The notes: generated by a model from the sequence alone, not told the origin. A stretch of 64,000 nucleotides of DNA from an uncultured Lachnospiraceae bacterium (GCA_947630695.1 CANRIM010000003.1:61840-125839), one strand, 5' to 3'; numbered from the stretch's first letter, positions 25,749 through 36,539 are shown. Program-made: numbers and translations.

Positions 25749-27218
25749 TCAGATATTCAGTTTCCATGCCAGGTCTTTTAAGAACAGCTCTTCTTCCAGT
25801 TTCTCCGGCACCGTATCTTTTGTAATATGTACAAATTCGATCTTCATCATTCTTGCCCAGTCGCGCATCTGCGCCGCGCTGACGTCATAGCTGAGCACCG
25901 TGTGATGGGCCCCGCCTGCCATGATCCAGCACTGCAGACCGGTGGTCAGATCCGGCATGGCGCGCCACATGACCCGGGCCACCGGAAGATTCGGCATATC
26001 CATAATGGGCTTGACACACTCGATATCCTGACAGATCAGCCGCAGCCTGCCGCCCATATCTACGAGGCTGACCACAATCGCCTTACCGGCCTTTCCTTCA
26101 AAGACCAGCCGGGCGGGATCCTCTCTGTCGCCGATGCCTAAAGGATGTACCTCGATCCGGGGACGGTCTGCCGCAACACTGGGACAAACCTCCAGCATAT
26201 GGGCCCCGAGACTGTATTCCTGTCCTTCCACCAGATGATAGGTATAATCCTCCATAAAGGCGGAAGCGCCGTTGCCGTTCTCACCCATGGATTTCATAAT
26301 TGCCGTCATGGCGGCTACCTTCCAGTCGCCCTCGCCGCCGTAACCGTAGCCCTGAGCCATCAGATGCTGACTGGCCAGGCCCGGCAGCTGGCGCATACCG
26401 TACAGATCCTGGAAGGTATTGGAAAATGCCTTGCAGCCTTCCGCATCCAGCATCTTTTTCATGGCAATTTCTTCTCTGGCCTGATAACGCACCGTTTCCA
26501 TATCATCAGTGGCAAAGGTATAGGCTTCTTTGTATACCGCCATCAGCGCGTCGATTTCTTCTTCGGTCACTGCATCCATGTATTCCACCAGCGTACCCAC
26601 CGGCCAGGTATTGACCTGCCAGCCCAGTTTGATCTGTACCTCTACCTTATCGCCTTCCGTCACCGCAACTTCCCGCATATTGTCGCCGAAACGCATCACC
26701 TTCAGGTCTCTGGAAAACAGTACGCCCACCGCTGCTTTCATCCAGTCGGCCAGCTGGGCCAGTACTGGCGCATCCTGCCAGTAGCCTGCAATGACCTTCC
26801 GGGGCAGCCGGAGCCTGGCGCCGATAAAGCCGTGTTCTCTGTCGCCGTGAGCCGCCTGATTCAGGTTCATGAAGTCCATATCGATTTCTTCATTGGGAAT
26901 CTCACGATTGTACTGCGTCGCAAAATGGCAATAGGGTTTCTGCAGTTTTGCCAGCCCATCGATCCACATCTTGGAAGGGCTGAAGGTATGGCACCATGTG
27001 ACCACGCCTGCGCAGCGATCGTCATAATTTGCTTCTTTTACAATATCCTTGATTTCCTGATTTGTCTTCGCCGTCACTTTATATACCAGCGGATACGGCA
27101 GCTGTTTCGACATTTCTTCCGCCATCTGCTGCGCGCGGCCCGCTACGGTTTCCAGCACTTCGGGACCGTAGAGAAACTGTGATCCCACCACAAACCAGAA
27201 TTCATATTTTTTACCCAT
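25749..27218 (-). CDS. araA: L-arabinose isomerase
   Basis: AraA interconverts L-arabinose and L-ribulose in the cytosol, a Mn2+-dependent first step of arabinose use. The 489-aa length is slightly under the usual 500. Family segments include FWFVVGSQFLYG near the N-terminus, HTFSPSKMWIDGL, YGYGGEGDWKVAAMTA and FMEDYTYHL. I use the ATG at 27218 (MGKKYEFWF), preceded by GGAGGGTATTTCC. It stands alone with its own promoter and terminator; araB and araD are not in the window. Confidence 0.96.
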   Translation of the reverse strand: MGKKYEFWFVVGSQFLYGPEVLETVAGRAQQMAEEMSKQLPYPLVYKVTAKTNQEIKDIVKEANYDDRCAGVVTWCHTFSPSKMWIDGLAKLQKPYCHFATQYNREIPNEEIDMDFMNLNQAAHGDREHGFIGARLRLPRKVIAGYWQDAPVLAQLADWMKAAVGVLFSRDLKVMRFGDNMREVAVTEGDKVEVQIKLGWQVNTWPVGTLVEYMDAVTEEEIDALMAVYKEAYTFATDDMETVRYQAREEIAMKKMLDAEGCKAFSNTFQDLYGMRQLPGLASQHLMAQGYGYGGEGDWKVAAMTAIMKSMGENGNGASAFMEDYTYHLVEGQEYSLGAHMLEVCPSVAADRPRIEVHPLGIGDREDPARLVFEGKAGKAIVVSLVDMGGRLRLICQDIECVKPIMDMPNLPVARVMWRAMPDLTTGLQCWIMAGGAHHTVLSYDVSAAQMRDWARMMKIEFVHITKDTVPEKLEEELFLKDLAWKLNI

Positions 27219-27255
27219 GGAAATACCCTCCGTCATTCTTTTTATTCTTGATTTT

Positions 27256-27284
27256 AGACTACTCTATTCCCGGACTTTTGTCAA
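27256..27284 (-). promoter_or_regulatory. Promoter of araA
   Basis: On the minus strand TTGACA (27279-27284) and TAGTCT (27256-27261) are separated by 17 nt, giving a 5' UTR of about 30 nt. Confidence 0.72.
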
Positions 27285-27395
27285 ATACGGGAAAAAGATA
27301 TATCGAAGATGCCCATTGTTTTTTTAGTGGAAAAAGAATATGATTACAGCGTCAAAAGCTCAATCCGTAATCCCTTTTAAAGGAGTGAACCGACA

Positions 27396-28388
27396 ATGAA
27401 ATGCCTGATTCGCCACATTCTCCCTGGTCTGCTGATCGCGGCTTTGCTTTGCACCGGGTTTCCCAAATCCGCCGCCGCAGATCCCGTCCGTTTTTACGGA
27501 GATCTTGACGGCAGCGGTGCCATAACCTTAAGAGACGCTCTGCTTGTTTTAAAGCACATTGCTTTTCCGGAGGCGCGTCTGCAGGATTCTCAGCTGGACA
27601 GCGCGGACGTGAACCGGGACGGACATGTTACGGCAGAGGACGCTTATGAAATCTTTTTGTGCGTCCTGGGCAAAACCCCCGGGTTTAATTATAATGATAT
27701 TTCTACCAACGGCACGGTCTGGATTGCCTCCGATTCCATCGCCGCCGGCGCGGGAAGCGGTACCGCCGGCTGGGGAAACTATATCGGCAACTACCTGCTG
27801 CCGGATGCCGTAATCCACAATACCGCCGTGGCAGGCACCACTTCCCTGACCTTTACGCAGGAAGAGAACTATCAGACCATCCTGTCACAGCTGCAGGCCG
27901 GCGACGTGGTATTTATCTGCTTTGGCCATAACGATACGAAAGGCGGTACTTCCAATAAAGATTCCTCTACGCCGGGGTCGTTTAAGTACAATCTGAAGCA
28001 TTATTATATTGATCCCGTCTACCGGAAAGGCGCCCAGCCGATTCTCATGTCCAGCCCGGCGCGCTGCGGCGGCATTATAGAGGATGAGACCACCCAGTAC
28101 CATTATACCTACATCAAAGCGGCGCAGGAGCTGGCGGAGGAATATCATGCGGCAGGCGTTCCGCTGCCCTTCATCGACATGTTCCCCATGACCCTTGCGG
28201 AAATCCGCTATCTGGGGAAAGATACCTCCTACCGGCGTTATCACAAGGATCAGATCCATTACAATCCCACCGGCGCCCGCTTTGCCGCGCAGCTGATTTT
28301 AACCAGCATCAAAAACGCCGGGTGGGACTTTGCGAAATATATCGATGAAAGCAAACTGACCGATCCCAGATCCTATCCCCACGACTGA
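27396..28388 (+). CDS. Secreted SGNH/GDSL esterase with N-terminal dockerin, rhamnogalacturonan acetylesterase-like
   Basis: The 330-aa protein has a signal peptide (GLLIAALLCTGFPKSAAA). A dockerin module follows with two calcium loops (DLDGSGAITLRDAL and DVNRDGHVTAEDAY, about residues 36-92), then an SGNH hydrolase domain. The blocks seen are IASDSIAAGAG (block I, DS in place of GDS), the AVAGTTS segment, VFICFGHNDTKGG (block III) and DQIHYNPTGA (block V D-x-x-H). The last blocks resemble CE12 rhamnogalacturonan acetylesterases, so pectin deacetylation is the best guess. AAAGGAGTG precedes the ATG. It is divergent from araA, another pectin/hemicellulose-sugar gene. Confidence 0.83.
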   Translation: MKCLIRHILPGLLIAALLCTGFPKSAAADPVRFYGDLDGSGAITLRDALLVLKHIAFPEARLQDSQLDSADVNRDGHVTAEDAYEIFLCVLGKTPGFNYNDISTNGTVWIASDSIAAGAGSGTAGWGNYIGNYLLPDAVIHNTAVAGTTSLTFTQEENYQTILSQLQAGDVVFICFGHNDTKGGTSNKDSSTPGSFKYNLKHYYIDPVYRKGAQPILMSSPARCGGIIEDETTQYHYTYIKAAQELAEEYHAAGVPLPFIDMFPMTLAEIRYLGKDTSYRRYHKDQIHYNPTGARFAAQLILTSIKNAGWDFAKYIDESKLTDPRSYPHD

Positions 28389-28402
28389 ACATTCCCGTAT
28401 AC

Positions 28403-28436
28403 AAAGACGGCAGAGGTTTTCCCCTGCCGTCTTTTT
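28403..28436. terminator. Bidirectional terminator between the esterase and fhs
   Basis: The stem AAAGACGGCAGAGG/CCCCTGCCGTCTTT with loop TTTT has A and T runs on its sides. It lies 14 nt after the esterase stop and 20 nt after the convergent fhs stop. Confidence 0.88.
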
Positions 28437-28456
28437 GATGTGCATTGCCTTATTTT

Positions 28457-30133
28457 TTAGAAGAGTCCTGAAATCACGCCGTTTTCATCCACGTCGATCC
28501 GCTCTGCCGCAGGTTTTGCGGGCAGTCCCGGCATGGTCAGGATATCGCCGGTCAATACCACGATAAACCCGGCACCGGCGGAAATCTTTACGTTTTTCAC
28601 TGTTACGGTAAAATGCTCCGGCGCCCCGATTTTTGCGGGGTCATCGGAAAAACTGTACTGGGTCTTCGCGATACAGACCGGACAATGGGCAAACCCCAAC
28701 GCCGTCAGCTGCTCGATCTGCTTTGCGGCATTGGGCAGAATGTTGATGCCGTCGCCGCCATAGACCTTGCGCACCACCGCTTCGATCTTTTCTTCGATGC
28801 TGCCTTCCAGCTCATAGGAATACCGGAAATATCCCTGTTCTTCTTCACAGAGACGCACTACCTCATGGGCCAGCGCCTCGCCGCCTTTGCCGCCGTCCGC
28901 CCAGACGGTGGACAGCACCGTATTGACGCCCAGCTCCCTGCATTTCTGAATGATAAACTCGATTTCCCGGTCGGTATCGGTAGGGAAACGGTTCACCGCT
29001 ACTACGCAGGGCAGCCGGTATACATTTTTCATATTGGACACATGGCGCAGCAGATTGGGAATGCCCTTTTCCAGAGCTTCCAGATCTTCCTGTGCCAGAT
29101 CGGCCTTTGCCAGTCCGCCGTGCATCTTGAGGGCTCTGACCGTAGCCACAACCACCACTGCATCGGGAACCAGGCCTGCCATACGGCATTTGATATCCAA
29201 AAACTTTTCCGCTCCCAGATCTGCGCCGAAACCGGCTTCCGTCACGGTATAGTCTCCCATTTTCAGCGCCATCTGCGTCGCCATGACGGAATTGCATCCA
29301 TGGGCAATGTTGGCAAAGGGACCGCCGTGTACAAAAGCAGGGGTGCCTTCCAGGGTCTGCACCAGATTGGGCTTTAACGCCTCTTTCAGCAGGGCCGTCA
29401 TAGCGCCTACCGCCTTTAAATCTCCTGCCGTCACCGGCTGATCGTCATAGGTATAAGCAACGATAATCTTCGACAGGCGATCCTTCAAATCCTGAATGGA
29501 CGTTGCCAGACAGAAAACCGCCATGATTTCACTGGCAACGGTAATGTCAAATCCGTCTTCCCGGGGCGTGCCGTTCACCTTGCCGCCCAGTCCGTCCACA
29601 ATAAAGCGCAGCTGCCGGTCGTTCATGTCCACGCAGCGTTTCCAGACGATCTTGCGCACATCGATGCCCAGGGCGTTGCCCTGCTGAATGTGATTGTCCA
29701 GCATAGCCGCCAGCAAGTTGTTTGCGGCGCCGATGGCATGGAAATCTCCCGTAAAATGCAGGTTGATGTCTTCCATGGGAACCACCTGCGCGTAGCCGCC
29801 GCCGGCCGCGCCGCCTTTGATGCCGAAGACCGGCCCCAGAGAGGGTTCCCGCAGCGCAACTGTCACGTTTTTGCCGATCCGCCGCAGCGCATCCGCCAGA
29901 CCGATGGTAGTGGTGGTCTTTCCTTCGCCTGCCGGCGTGGGGGTGATGGCCGTCACCAGAATCAGCTTCCCGTTTTTCCGTCCTTCTTCCTTCAGCAGCG
30001 CCGGATCGATCTTGGCCTTGAACTTTCCGTACTGGTCCACATACTTTTCATCAATGCCCGCAGCCGCGGCAATTTCGGTAATGGGTTTCATGCTGCACTG
30101 CTGCGCAATCTCAATGTCAGATAAAAAAGCCAT
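28457..30133 (-). CDS. fhs: Formate-tetrahydrofolate ligase
   Basis: Fhs makes 10-formyl-tetrahydrofolate from formate, THF and ATP. The 558-aa length is normal. A P-loop is seen in [20 protein letters not shown] (about residues 64-83), followed by family segments [20 protein letters not shown] and [19 protein letters not shown]. It is the last gene of the purine operon, where 10-formyl-THF is the donor for PurN and the AICAR transformylase. A 108-nt gap with a strong hairpin separates it from glyA, so its expression may be tuned separately. Confidence 0.97.
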   Translation of the reverse strand: MAFLSDIEIAQQCSMKPITEIAAAAGIDEKYVDQYGKFKAKIDPALLKEEGRKNGKLILVTAITPTPAGEGKTTTTIGLADALRRIGKNVTVALREPSLGPVFGIKGGAAGGGYAQVVPMEDINLHFTGDFHAIGAANNLLAAMLDNHIQQGNALGIDVRKIVWKRCVDMNDRQLRFIVDGLGGKVNGTPREDGFDITVASEIMAVFCLATSIQDLKDRLSKIIVAYTYDDQPVTAGDLKAVGAMTALLKEALKPNLVQTLEGTPAFVHGGPFANIAHGCNSVMATQMALKMGDYTVTEAGFGADLGAEKFLDIKCRMAGLVPDAVVVVATVRALKMHGGLAKADLAQEDLEALEKGIPNLLRHVSNMKNVYRLPCVVAVNRFPTDTDREIEFIIQKCRELGVNTVLSTVWADGGKGGEALAHEVVRLCEEEQGYFRYSYELEGSIEEKIEAVVRKVYGGDGINILPNAAKQIEQLTALGFAHCPVCIAKTQYSFSDDPAKIGAPEHFTVTVKNVKISAGAGFIVVLTGDILTMPGLPAKPAAERIDVDENGVISGLF

Positions 30134-30190
30134 CGTATTCTACCTTCTTTCCTAAAAATATTGGGATAAAAATGTCATAAAGTCTCTCAG

Positions 30191-30216
30191 CCGCCGATAT
30201 GCAAGCATATCGGCGG
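30191..30216. repeat. Perfect hairpin between glyA and fhs
   Basis: CCGCCGATATGC/GCATATCGGCGG form a 12-bp perfect stem with a 2-nt loop, extended by AGTCT/AGACT. No T run follows on the minus strand, so full termination is unlikely; an mRNA end-protecting or attenuating structure within the operon fits better. Confidence 0.55.
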
Positions 30217-30241
30217 ACTTCAGACTTTCGACCCTGGCATT

Positions 30242-31477
30242 TTAATAGATGGGATATGCCGCGCAGAGTTCCTGCACTTCTTTGGATACCCGTGCTTTCT
30301 GTGCGTCGTAGTCATAAATGATATCGGCGATCCAGCCCGCAATCTGCTGCATCTGCGGTTCCTTAAATCCCCTTGTGGTCACTGCAGGCGTGCCGATGCG
30401 CAGTCCGCTGGTGACAAAGGGACTTTCCGGGTCATTGGGGATCGTATTTTTGTTGGCCGTAATATGCACTTCGTCCAGCCGGTGCTCCAGTTCCTTGCCG
30501 GTGATATGATTTTTCAGCAGTTTCAGCAGCATCAGATGGTTGTCCGTACCGCCGGAAACAATGTCGATGCCTTTGTCCATCAGGCCGCTGCAGAGGGCAG
30601 ACGCATTTTTCACGATCTGCGCGCTGTATGCTTTGAATTCCTCTGTCATGGCCTCTCCTAAGGCCACGGCTTTTGCCGCGATGATATGCATCAGCGGGCC
30701 GCCCTGGGTCCCCGGGAAAACGGCCTTGTCGATCTGTTTTGCAAATTCCTCTTTGCACAGGATGAGGCCGCCTCTGGGTCCGCGCAAGGTCTTGTGGGTC
30801 GTGGTGGTCACCACATCCGCGTAAGGCACCGGCGAAGGATGCTCTCCCGTGGCCACAAGTCCCGCGATATGGGCCATATCCACCATCAGATAGGCGCCCA
30901 CCTCGTCGGCAATTTCTCTGCAGCGTTTGAAATCGATGATCCGGGAATAGGCGCTGGCGCCGGCAATGATCATTTTCGGCCTGCATTCCAGCGCGATCTG
31001 CCGCATCTGGTCGTAATCGATGGTTTCCGTCTCGTCATTCACGCCGTAGGGCACGATATGAAAATATTTTCCGGAAATATTCACCGGCGAGCCGTGGGAA
31101 AGGTGTCCGCCCTGCTGCAGATTCATGCCCATGACGGTATCCCCCGGCTGCAGCAGCGCAAAGAACACAGCCAGATTCGCGCTGGCGCCGCAGTGGGGCT
31201 GTACATTGGCATGGTCTGCGCCGAACAGCTTTTTCGCCCGCTCTCTGGCAATATCTTCCACCACGTCCACATACTGGCAGCCGCCGTAATACCGCTTGCC
31301 GGGATAGCCTTCCGCATATTTATTGGTCAGTACGCCGCCGGCCGCCAGCAGCACCGCTTTGGAAACGATATTTTCACTGGCGATCAGCTCGATGTTGTGC
31401 CTTTGGCGTTCCAGTTCCATGCCGCAGGCAGCGGCGACTTCGGCGTCATATGTCTGTAATTCTTCAAAAAAGTTCAT
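30242..31477 (-). CDS. glyA: Serine hydroxymethyltransferase
   Basis: GlyA is a PLP enzyme converting serine and THF to glycine and 5,10-methylene-THF. The 411-aa length is normal. The PLP lysine lies in [16 protein letters not shown], and [13 protein letters not shown] and [15 protein letters not shown] mark the N-terminal part. Its place after purL in the purine operon matches the need for glycine (PurD) and one-carbon units (PurN, PurH). It lies 74 nt downstream of the purL stop. Confidence 0.97.
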   Translation of the reverse strand: MNFFEELQTYDAEVAAACGMELERQRHNIELIASENIVSKAVLLAAGGVLTNKYAEGYPGKRYYGGCQYVDVVEDIARERAKKLFGADHANVQPHCGASANLAVFFALLQPGDTVMGMNLQQGGHLSHGSPVNISGKYFHIVPYGVNDETETIDYDQMRQIALECRPKMIIAGASAYSRIIDFKRCREIADEVGAYLMVDMAHIAGLVATGEHPSPVPYADVVTTTTHKTLRGPRGGLILCKEEFAKQIDKAVFPGTQGGPLMHIIAAKAVALGEAMTEEFKAYSAQIVKNASALCSGLMDKGIDIVSGGTDNHLMLLKLLKNHITGKELEHRLDEVHITANKNTIPNDPESPFVTSGLRIGTPAVTTRGFKEPQMQQIAGWIADIIYDYDAQKARVSKEVQELCAAYPIY

Positions 31478-31551
31478 TCGGTTCTCCTTTTATCGTTTTT
31501 GCCCGGCGCATGCCGGGGCTTTTTATGCAAATCCTTCCGGTATCCGGATCT

Positions 31552-34500
31552 TTACTGAAAATATTTCACCGCCGCCTCAAACATGCGGATGTCATAATTG
31601 CCCGGCACATTCCGGTAAAGGCCTGCGCCCACACGCTCGCTGTGTCCCATCTTTCCGAAGACCCTGCCGTCGGGCGAAGTGATGCCCTCGATGGCATACA
31701 TGGAATTGTTGGGATTAAAATGCACGTCGCCGGTGGCATTGCCTTCCAGATCCACATACTGAGTAGCGATCTGTCCGTTTTCCGCCAGTTTGGCAATCAG
31801 TTCTTCTGAGGCCAGGAAGCGTCCCTCGCCATGGGAAATGGGTACATTTACAATATCTCCCACCTGCATCAGTGACAGCCAGGGCGACTTGTTGGAAGCG
31901 ATCCGGGTCTGTACGATCCGCGACTGGTGCCGCGCAATGGTATTGTAAGAAAGGGTCGGACAGGACCCATCGGTATCGATAATTTTACCGTATGGAACCA
32001 GTCCCAGCTTGATCAGCGCCTGGAAACCGTTGCAGATGCCGCAGATCAGTCCGTCCCTTTGCTCCAGGAGTTCTGTCACCCCTTCTTTCACGGCTGCGTT
32101 CCGGAAAAAGGCGGTAATAAACTTGCCGCTGCCTTCCGGCTCGTCGCCGCCGGAAAAGCCCCCCGGAATAAAGATCATCTGTGCGGATTTCAGTTCCTTC
32201 GCAAAGGATTCCACGCTTCGTTTGATGCCCTCCGCGCTCAGATTGTTGATTACCATGATCTTGGCAGCGGCACCGGCGTCTTCCATGGCCTTTGCGCTGT
32301 CATACTCACAGTTGGTGCCCGGGAAGGCCGGAATCAGCACCTTCGGCCGGGCCGTTTTGACGGCAGGGGCCGGGCGGGTGTCTGTTTTGTATGTGAAATT
32401 CTGCATTTTGGAGCTCTTCTGCGGGATATTGCAGGCGTATACGTCCTCCAGTTTATTTTCATAAACCGCCAGCAGCGCATCCAAAACAATGCTTTCTTCT
32501 CCCCGGCGAATGACCGCTTCTTCCGTAATCTGTCCGATTTCGCAGCTGCCCGGCACATTTTCCGTTACTTCCAGCAAAAACGCGCCGTAACGGTAGGAAA
32601 AGATCTCCTGCACCGGCAGCTTTTCATTGTAACAAAAGCCCAAGCCGTTGCCGAAGGCCATTTTCATCACCGCTTCGGCGATACCGCCGGGTCCTAAGGT
32701 ATAAGCAGACACCGCTTTGTGGCTGCGCAGCAGCTTCGTTGTCTGATCCATCACCGCCAGCAGGCTTTCCGTTTCCGGCAGGCCGTCGCTGTCATAGTCC
32801 GGGCAGAGGCAGATCAGCTTATGTCCTGCCTGTTTGAACTCGGGCGAAACAATATGTCCGGTTTTTTCCGTGGTGACCGCAAAGGAAACCAGCGTGGGCG
32901 GAACATCCAGATCTTCAAAGGATCCGCTCATGGAATCCTTGCCGCCGATGGCGCCGATTTTCAGTGCCATCTGGGCTTTAAAGGCGCCCAGCAGCGCTGC
33001 CAGGGGTTTGCCCCAGCGTCTGGAATCCTTTCCGGGATGTTCGAAATATTCCTGGAAAGTCAGATAAACATCTTCAAACTTGGCGCCGGTGGCAATTAGT
33101 TTGCAGACCGATTCCACCACGGCCAGATAAGCCCCGTGATACGGGCTCTCTTCTGTAATATAGGGGTTGTAGCCCCAGCTCATCAGCGAGCAGTCGTCAG
33201 TGTGTTTTTTCTCCACCGAAATTTTCTGCACCATACTCTGAATGGGCGTCAGCTGATATTTGCCGCCGAAGGGCATCAACACCGTGCCTGCGCCGATGGT
33301 GGAGTCAAAGCGTTCGGACAGTCCCCGTTTGGAGCAGAGATTCAAATCCGACGCTGTCTTTTGATAATTTTCCGTAAATCCGCCTGTAATCACCTGTTTT
33401 TGCAGGCCCGATTTCGCAGGCTGAACCACGATATGCTTGTCCGCGCCGTTGGAATTTAAAAATTCCCGGCTGATATCTACAATTTTCCTGCCGTTCCAGT
33501 GCATGACCAGCCGTTTGGATTCGGTGACCACTGCCACCGGCGAAGCCTGTAAATTCTCCTGATCCGCCAGCTTTAAGAAGCCTTCCACATCCTTTGCTTC
33601 CACCACCACGGCCATACGTTCCTGGGATTCGCTGATGGCCAGTTCGGTTCCGTCTAAGCCGTCATACTTTCTGGGTACGGCGTTCAGATCGATTTCCAGT
33701 CCGTCTGCCAGTTCCCCGATGGCCACGGAAACGCCGCCGGCGCCGAAATCATTGCACCGTTTGATCATACGGCAAGCGTCGTGGCTGCGGAACAGCCGCT
33801 GCAGCTTGTGTTCTTCCGGCGCATTTCCTTTTTGCACCTCCGCGCCGCAGGTTTCCACAGAATGAGCGTTGTGGGCTTTGGAAGAACCAGTAGCGCCGCC
33901 GATGCCGTCCCGGCCGGTGGAGCCGCCCAAAAGGATGACCACATCCCCCGGTGCGGGCACTTCCCGTCTGACGTTTTCCGCAGGCGTCGCCGCAATGACC
34001 GCGCCGATTTCCATGCGCTTCGCCGCATAGCCCGGATGATAGATTTCATCCACAATGCCGGTGGCCAGGCCGATCTGGTTGCCGTAAGAAGAATAGCCGG
34101 CCGCCGCCGTGGTTACGATTTTCCGCTGGGGCAGCTTGCCCGGAATGGTTTCCTTTACCGGTACCGTCGGGTCCGCCGCGCCGGTGACGCGCATGGCGCC
34201 GTACACATAGGAACGGCCGGAAAGGGGATCGCGGATGGCGCCGCCGATACAGGTAGCCGCGCCGCCGAAGGGTTCAATTTCGGTGGGATGGTTGTGGGTC
34301 TCATTTTTAAAGAGCAGCAGCCAGGGCTCCTCCTTTCCATCCACATTGACTTGGATCTTCACCGTACAGGCGTTGATTTCCTCGGATTCATCCAGCTTGT
34401 CCAGGGCGCCCTTGGTTTTCAGATACCGCACCGCCACGGTGGCCAGATCCATCAGGCAGACCGGTTTGGTTCTGCCCAGTTCCCGGCGTACCTGCAGATA

Positions 34501-35241
34501 TTCCCCATAGGCCTTCTGCAGCAGCGGATCTTCGAAAATCACGTCGTCGATCACCGTCAGGAAGGTGGTGTGCCGACAGTGATCCGACCAGTAGGTATCG
34601 ATCATGCGGATTTCCGTAATCGTCGGGTCCCGCTGTTCTTTTTGGAAATACGCCTGACAGAAAGCGATGTCGTCCACATCCATGGCCAGTCCGTACTCTG
34701 CCACAAAATGCTCCAGTTCCGGGCGGGTCAGCCCGATGAAGCCATCCAGCGTCGCTACAGTCTCCGGAATCTCATATTCGGTTTTTAAAGTTTCCGGTTT
34801 TTCCAGGCCCGCTTCTCTGGCCTCCACCGGATTGATCACATATTTTTTGATTTCGGCAATCTCCGCTTCCTGCAGGCTGCCATAGAGCGCATAGACCTTC
34901 GCAGAACGGACGATGGGCCGTTCTCCCTGGGAAATGATCTGGATACACTGGGCCGCGCTGTCCGCCCGCTGGTCAAACTGTCCGGGCAGATACTCTACCG
35001 CAAACACATACGCGCCTTTTGTATCCGCTTCTTCGTAAGCCTGATCCAGCTGCGGTTCCGAAAATACCGTGTCCACCGCGTAGCGAAACAGTTCTTCCGT
35101 AATATTTTCCGCGTCATAACGGTTGATGATCCGAAGATCCTTCAGCCCTTCGATGCCCAGGAAATTGCGGATATCCGAAAGCAGAGCCTTCGCTTCATTT
35201 GCCAGTTCCTTCTTTTTTTCTACAAATATTCTGTAAACCAT
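31552..35241 (-). CDS. purL: Phosphoribosylformylglycinamidine synthase, single-chain
   Basis: PurL converts FGAR, glutamine and ATP to FGAM. The 1229-aa single chain holds the synthetase part and a C-terminal glutamine amidotransferase domain. That domain is marked by LIPAFPGTNCEYDSAKAM, the nucleophile Cys in GLICGICNGFQALI and the His/Glu of ISHGEGRF. Family segments such as NETHNHPTEIEPFGGAATC and GGKDSMSG lie in the synthetase part. This long clostridial form needs no separate PurS or PurQ. It is 2 nt after the purD gene and in the same operon. Confidence 0.96.
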   Translation of the reverse strand: MVYRIFVEKKKELANEAKALLSDIRNFLGIEGLKDLRIINRYDAENITEELFRYAVDTVFSEPQLDQAYEEADTKGAYVFAVEYLPGQFDQRADSAAQCIQIISQGERPIVRSAKVYALYGSLQEAEIAEIKKYVINPVEAREAGLEKPETLKTEYEIPETVATLDGFIGLTRPELEHFVAEYGLAMDVDDIAFCQAYFQKEQRDPTITEIRMIDTYWSDHCRHTTFLTVIDDVIFEDPLLQKAYGEYLQVRRELGRTKPVCLMDLATVAVRYLKTKGALDKLDESEEINACTVKIQVNVDGKEEPWLLLFKNETHNHPTEIEPFGGAATCIGGAIRDPLSGRSYVYGAMRVTGAADPTVPVKETIPGKLPQRKIVTTAAAGYSSYGNQIGLATGIVDEIYHPGYAAKRMEIGAVIAATPAENVRREVPAPGDVVILLGGSTGRDGIGGATGSSKAHNAHSVETCGAEVQKGNAPEEHKLQRLFRSHDACRMIKRCNDFGAGGVSVAIGELADGLEIDLNAVPRKYDGLDGTELAISESQERMAVVVEAKDVEGFLKLADQENLQASPVAVVTESKRLVMHWNGRKIVDISREFLNSNGADKHIVVQPAKSGLQKQVITGGFTENYQKTASDLNLCSKRGLSERFDSTIGAGTVLMPFGGKYQLTPIQSMVQKISVEKKHTDDCSLMSWGYNPYITEESPYHGAYLAVVESVCKLIATGAKFEDVYLTFQEYFEHPGKDSRRWGKPLAALLGAFKAQMALKIGAIGGKDSMSGSFEDLDVPPTLVSFAVTTEKTGHIVSPEFKQAGHKLICLCPDYDSDGLPETESLLAVMDQTTKLLRSHKAVSAYTLGPGGIAEAVMKMAFGNGLGFCYNEKLPVQEIFSYRYGAFLLEVTENVPGSCEIGQITEEAVIRRGEESIVLDALLAVYENKLEDVYACNIPQKSSKMQNFTYKTDTRPAPAVKTARPKVLIPAFPGTNCEYDSAKAMEDAGAAAKIMVINNLSAEGIKRSVESFAKELKSAQMIFIPGGFSGGDEPEGSGKFITAFFRNAAVKEGVTELLEQRDGLICGICNGFQALIKLGLVPYGKIIDTDGSCPTLSYNTIARHQSRIVQTRIASNKSPWLSLMQVGDIVNVPISHGEGRFLASEELIAKLAENGQIATQYVDLEGNATGDVHFNPNNSMYAIEGITSPDGRVFGKMGHSERVGAGLYRNVPGNYDIRMFEAAVKYFQ

Positions 35242-35243
35242 TT

Positions 35244-36512
35244 TTATTTCTCCACTGCTTTTAATGCCCGCGCGCCGATGTCACGCCGGTAATACGCGTT
35301 GTCAAAATGGATTTTTTCCACCTTTGCATAGGCCGCATCGATTGTCTCCGCCAGAGAATCGCCGATGGCCGTTACGCCCAGCACTCTGCCGCCGTGTGTC
35401 ACCAGATGCCCCTCTTTCTGCGCGGCGCCTGCAACGTAAACGCTGTCCGCAAGTTCTTCCGGAATGGTGATCTCATAACCTTTTTCATAGGAAACCGGAT
35501 AGCCTTTCGACGCCATAATGACGCAGGCCGCATGCTTTTTGCTGAAGCTTACGGGGCACTCTGCCAGCCTGCCGTCCGTCACCGCTTCCATGACTTCCAG
35601 CAGATCGCTTTCCAGCAAAGGCAGCACCACCTGGGTTTCCGGATCGCCGAAGCGGCAATTATATTCGATCACCTTCGGGCCGTCTTTGGTCAGCATCAGT
35701 CCGAAATACAGGCAGCCGGCAAAGCTGCGGCCCTCTTCATTCATAGCCCGGATGGTGGGCAGGAAAATGGTGTCCATGCAGACCTTCGCCACATCTTCCG
35801 TATAGTAGGGATTGGGCGCCACGGTTCCCATGCCGCCGGTATTCAAGCCGGTGTCCTGTTCGCCGATGCGTTTGTGATCCATAGAAGAAATCATGGGCAC
35901 TACGGTCTTTCCGTCCGTAAAGGACAGCACCGACACTTCCGGTCCGGTGAGATATTCTTCAATGACAATGTGCTCGCCGCTCTTTCCGAAGGCTTTATCC
36001 TGCATCATGGAAATCACCGCGTCCTTTGCCGCCTCCTTCGTTTCCGCAATGATGACGCCTTTGCCCAGCGCCAGGCCGTCTGCCTTGACGACCACGGGCA
36101 CCGGCGCGGTTTCCAGATAGACAAGCGCCTTCGACATATCGTCAAAGGTTTCGTAAGCCGCCGTGGGAATGCCGTATTTTTTCATCAGATTTTTGGCAAA
36201 GACCTTGCTGCCTTCGATCAGCGCCGCTTTTGCTTTGGGGCCGAAACAGCGGATGCCTTTTTCCTCCAGCGCGTCCACGCAACCCGCCACCAGCGGATCG
36301 TCCGGCGCTACCACTGCGTAATCGATGCCGTTTTGGACGGCAAAATCACAAATTCCCTCGATATCCATCGCGGCAATGTCCACGCAGACCGCGTCCGCCG
36401 CAATGCCGCCGTTGCCCGGCAGCGCATAGATTTCACTGACCCGGCTGTTTTTTTTCAACTGTTTGATAATGGCATGCTCTCTTCCGCCGCCGCCGACTAC
36501 CAGTATTTTCAT
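35244..36512 (-). CDS. purD: Phosphoribosylamine-glycine ligase (GAR synthetase)
   Basis: PurD joins glycine to phosphoribosylamine with ATP. The 422-aa ATP-grasp protein starts with ILVVGGGGREHAIIKQL and contains VVKADGLALGKGVIIAET and the metal-binding segment EYNCRFGDPETQVVLPLL. Length and motifs are normal. It lies between the AICAR transformylase gene (27-nt gap) and purL (2-nt gap). Confidence 0.97.
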   Translation of the reverse strand: MKILVVGGGGREHAIIKQLKKNSRVSEIYALPGNGGIAADAVCVDIAAMDIEGICDFAVQNGIDYAVVAPDDPLVAGCVDALEEKGIRCFGPKAKAALIEGSKVFAKNLMKKYGIPTAAYETFDDMSKALVYLETAPVPVVVKADGLALGKGVIIAETKEAAKDAVISMMQDKAFGKSGEHIVIEEYLTGPEVSVLSFTDGKTVVPMISSMDHKRIGEQDTGLNTGGMGTVAPNPYYTEDVAKVCMDTIFLPTIRAMNEEGRSFAGCLYFGLMLTKDGPKVIEYNCRFGDPETQVVLPLLESDLLEVMEAVTDGRLAECPVSFSKKHAACVIMASKGYPVSYEKGYEITIPEELADSVYVAGAAQKEGHLVTHGGRVLGVTAIGDSLAETIDAAYAKVEKIHFDNAYYRRDIGARALKAVEK

Positions 36513-36539
36513 CTGTGTACCTCCGCATTTCGCATTGAA

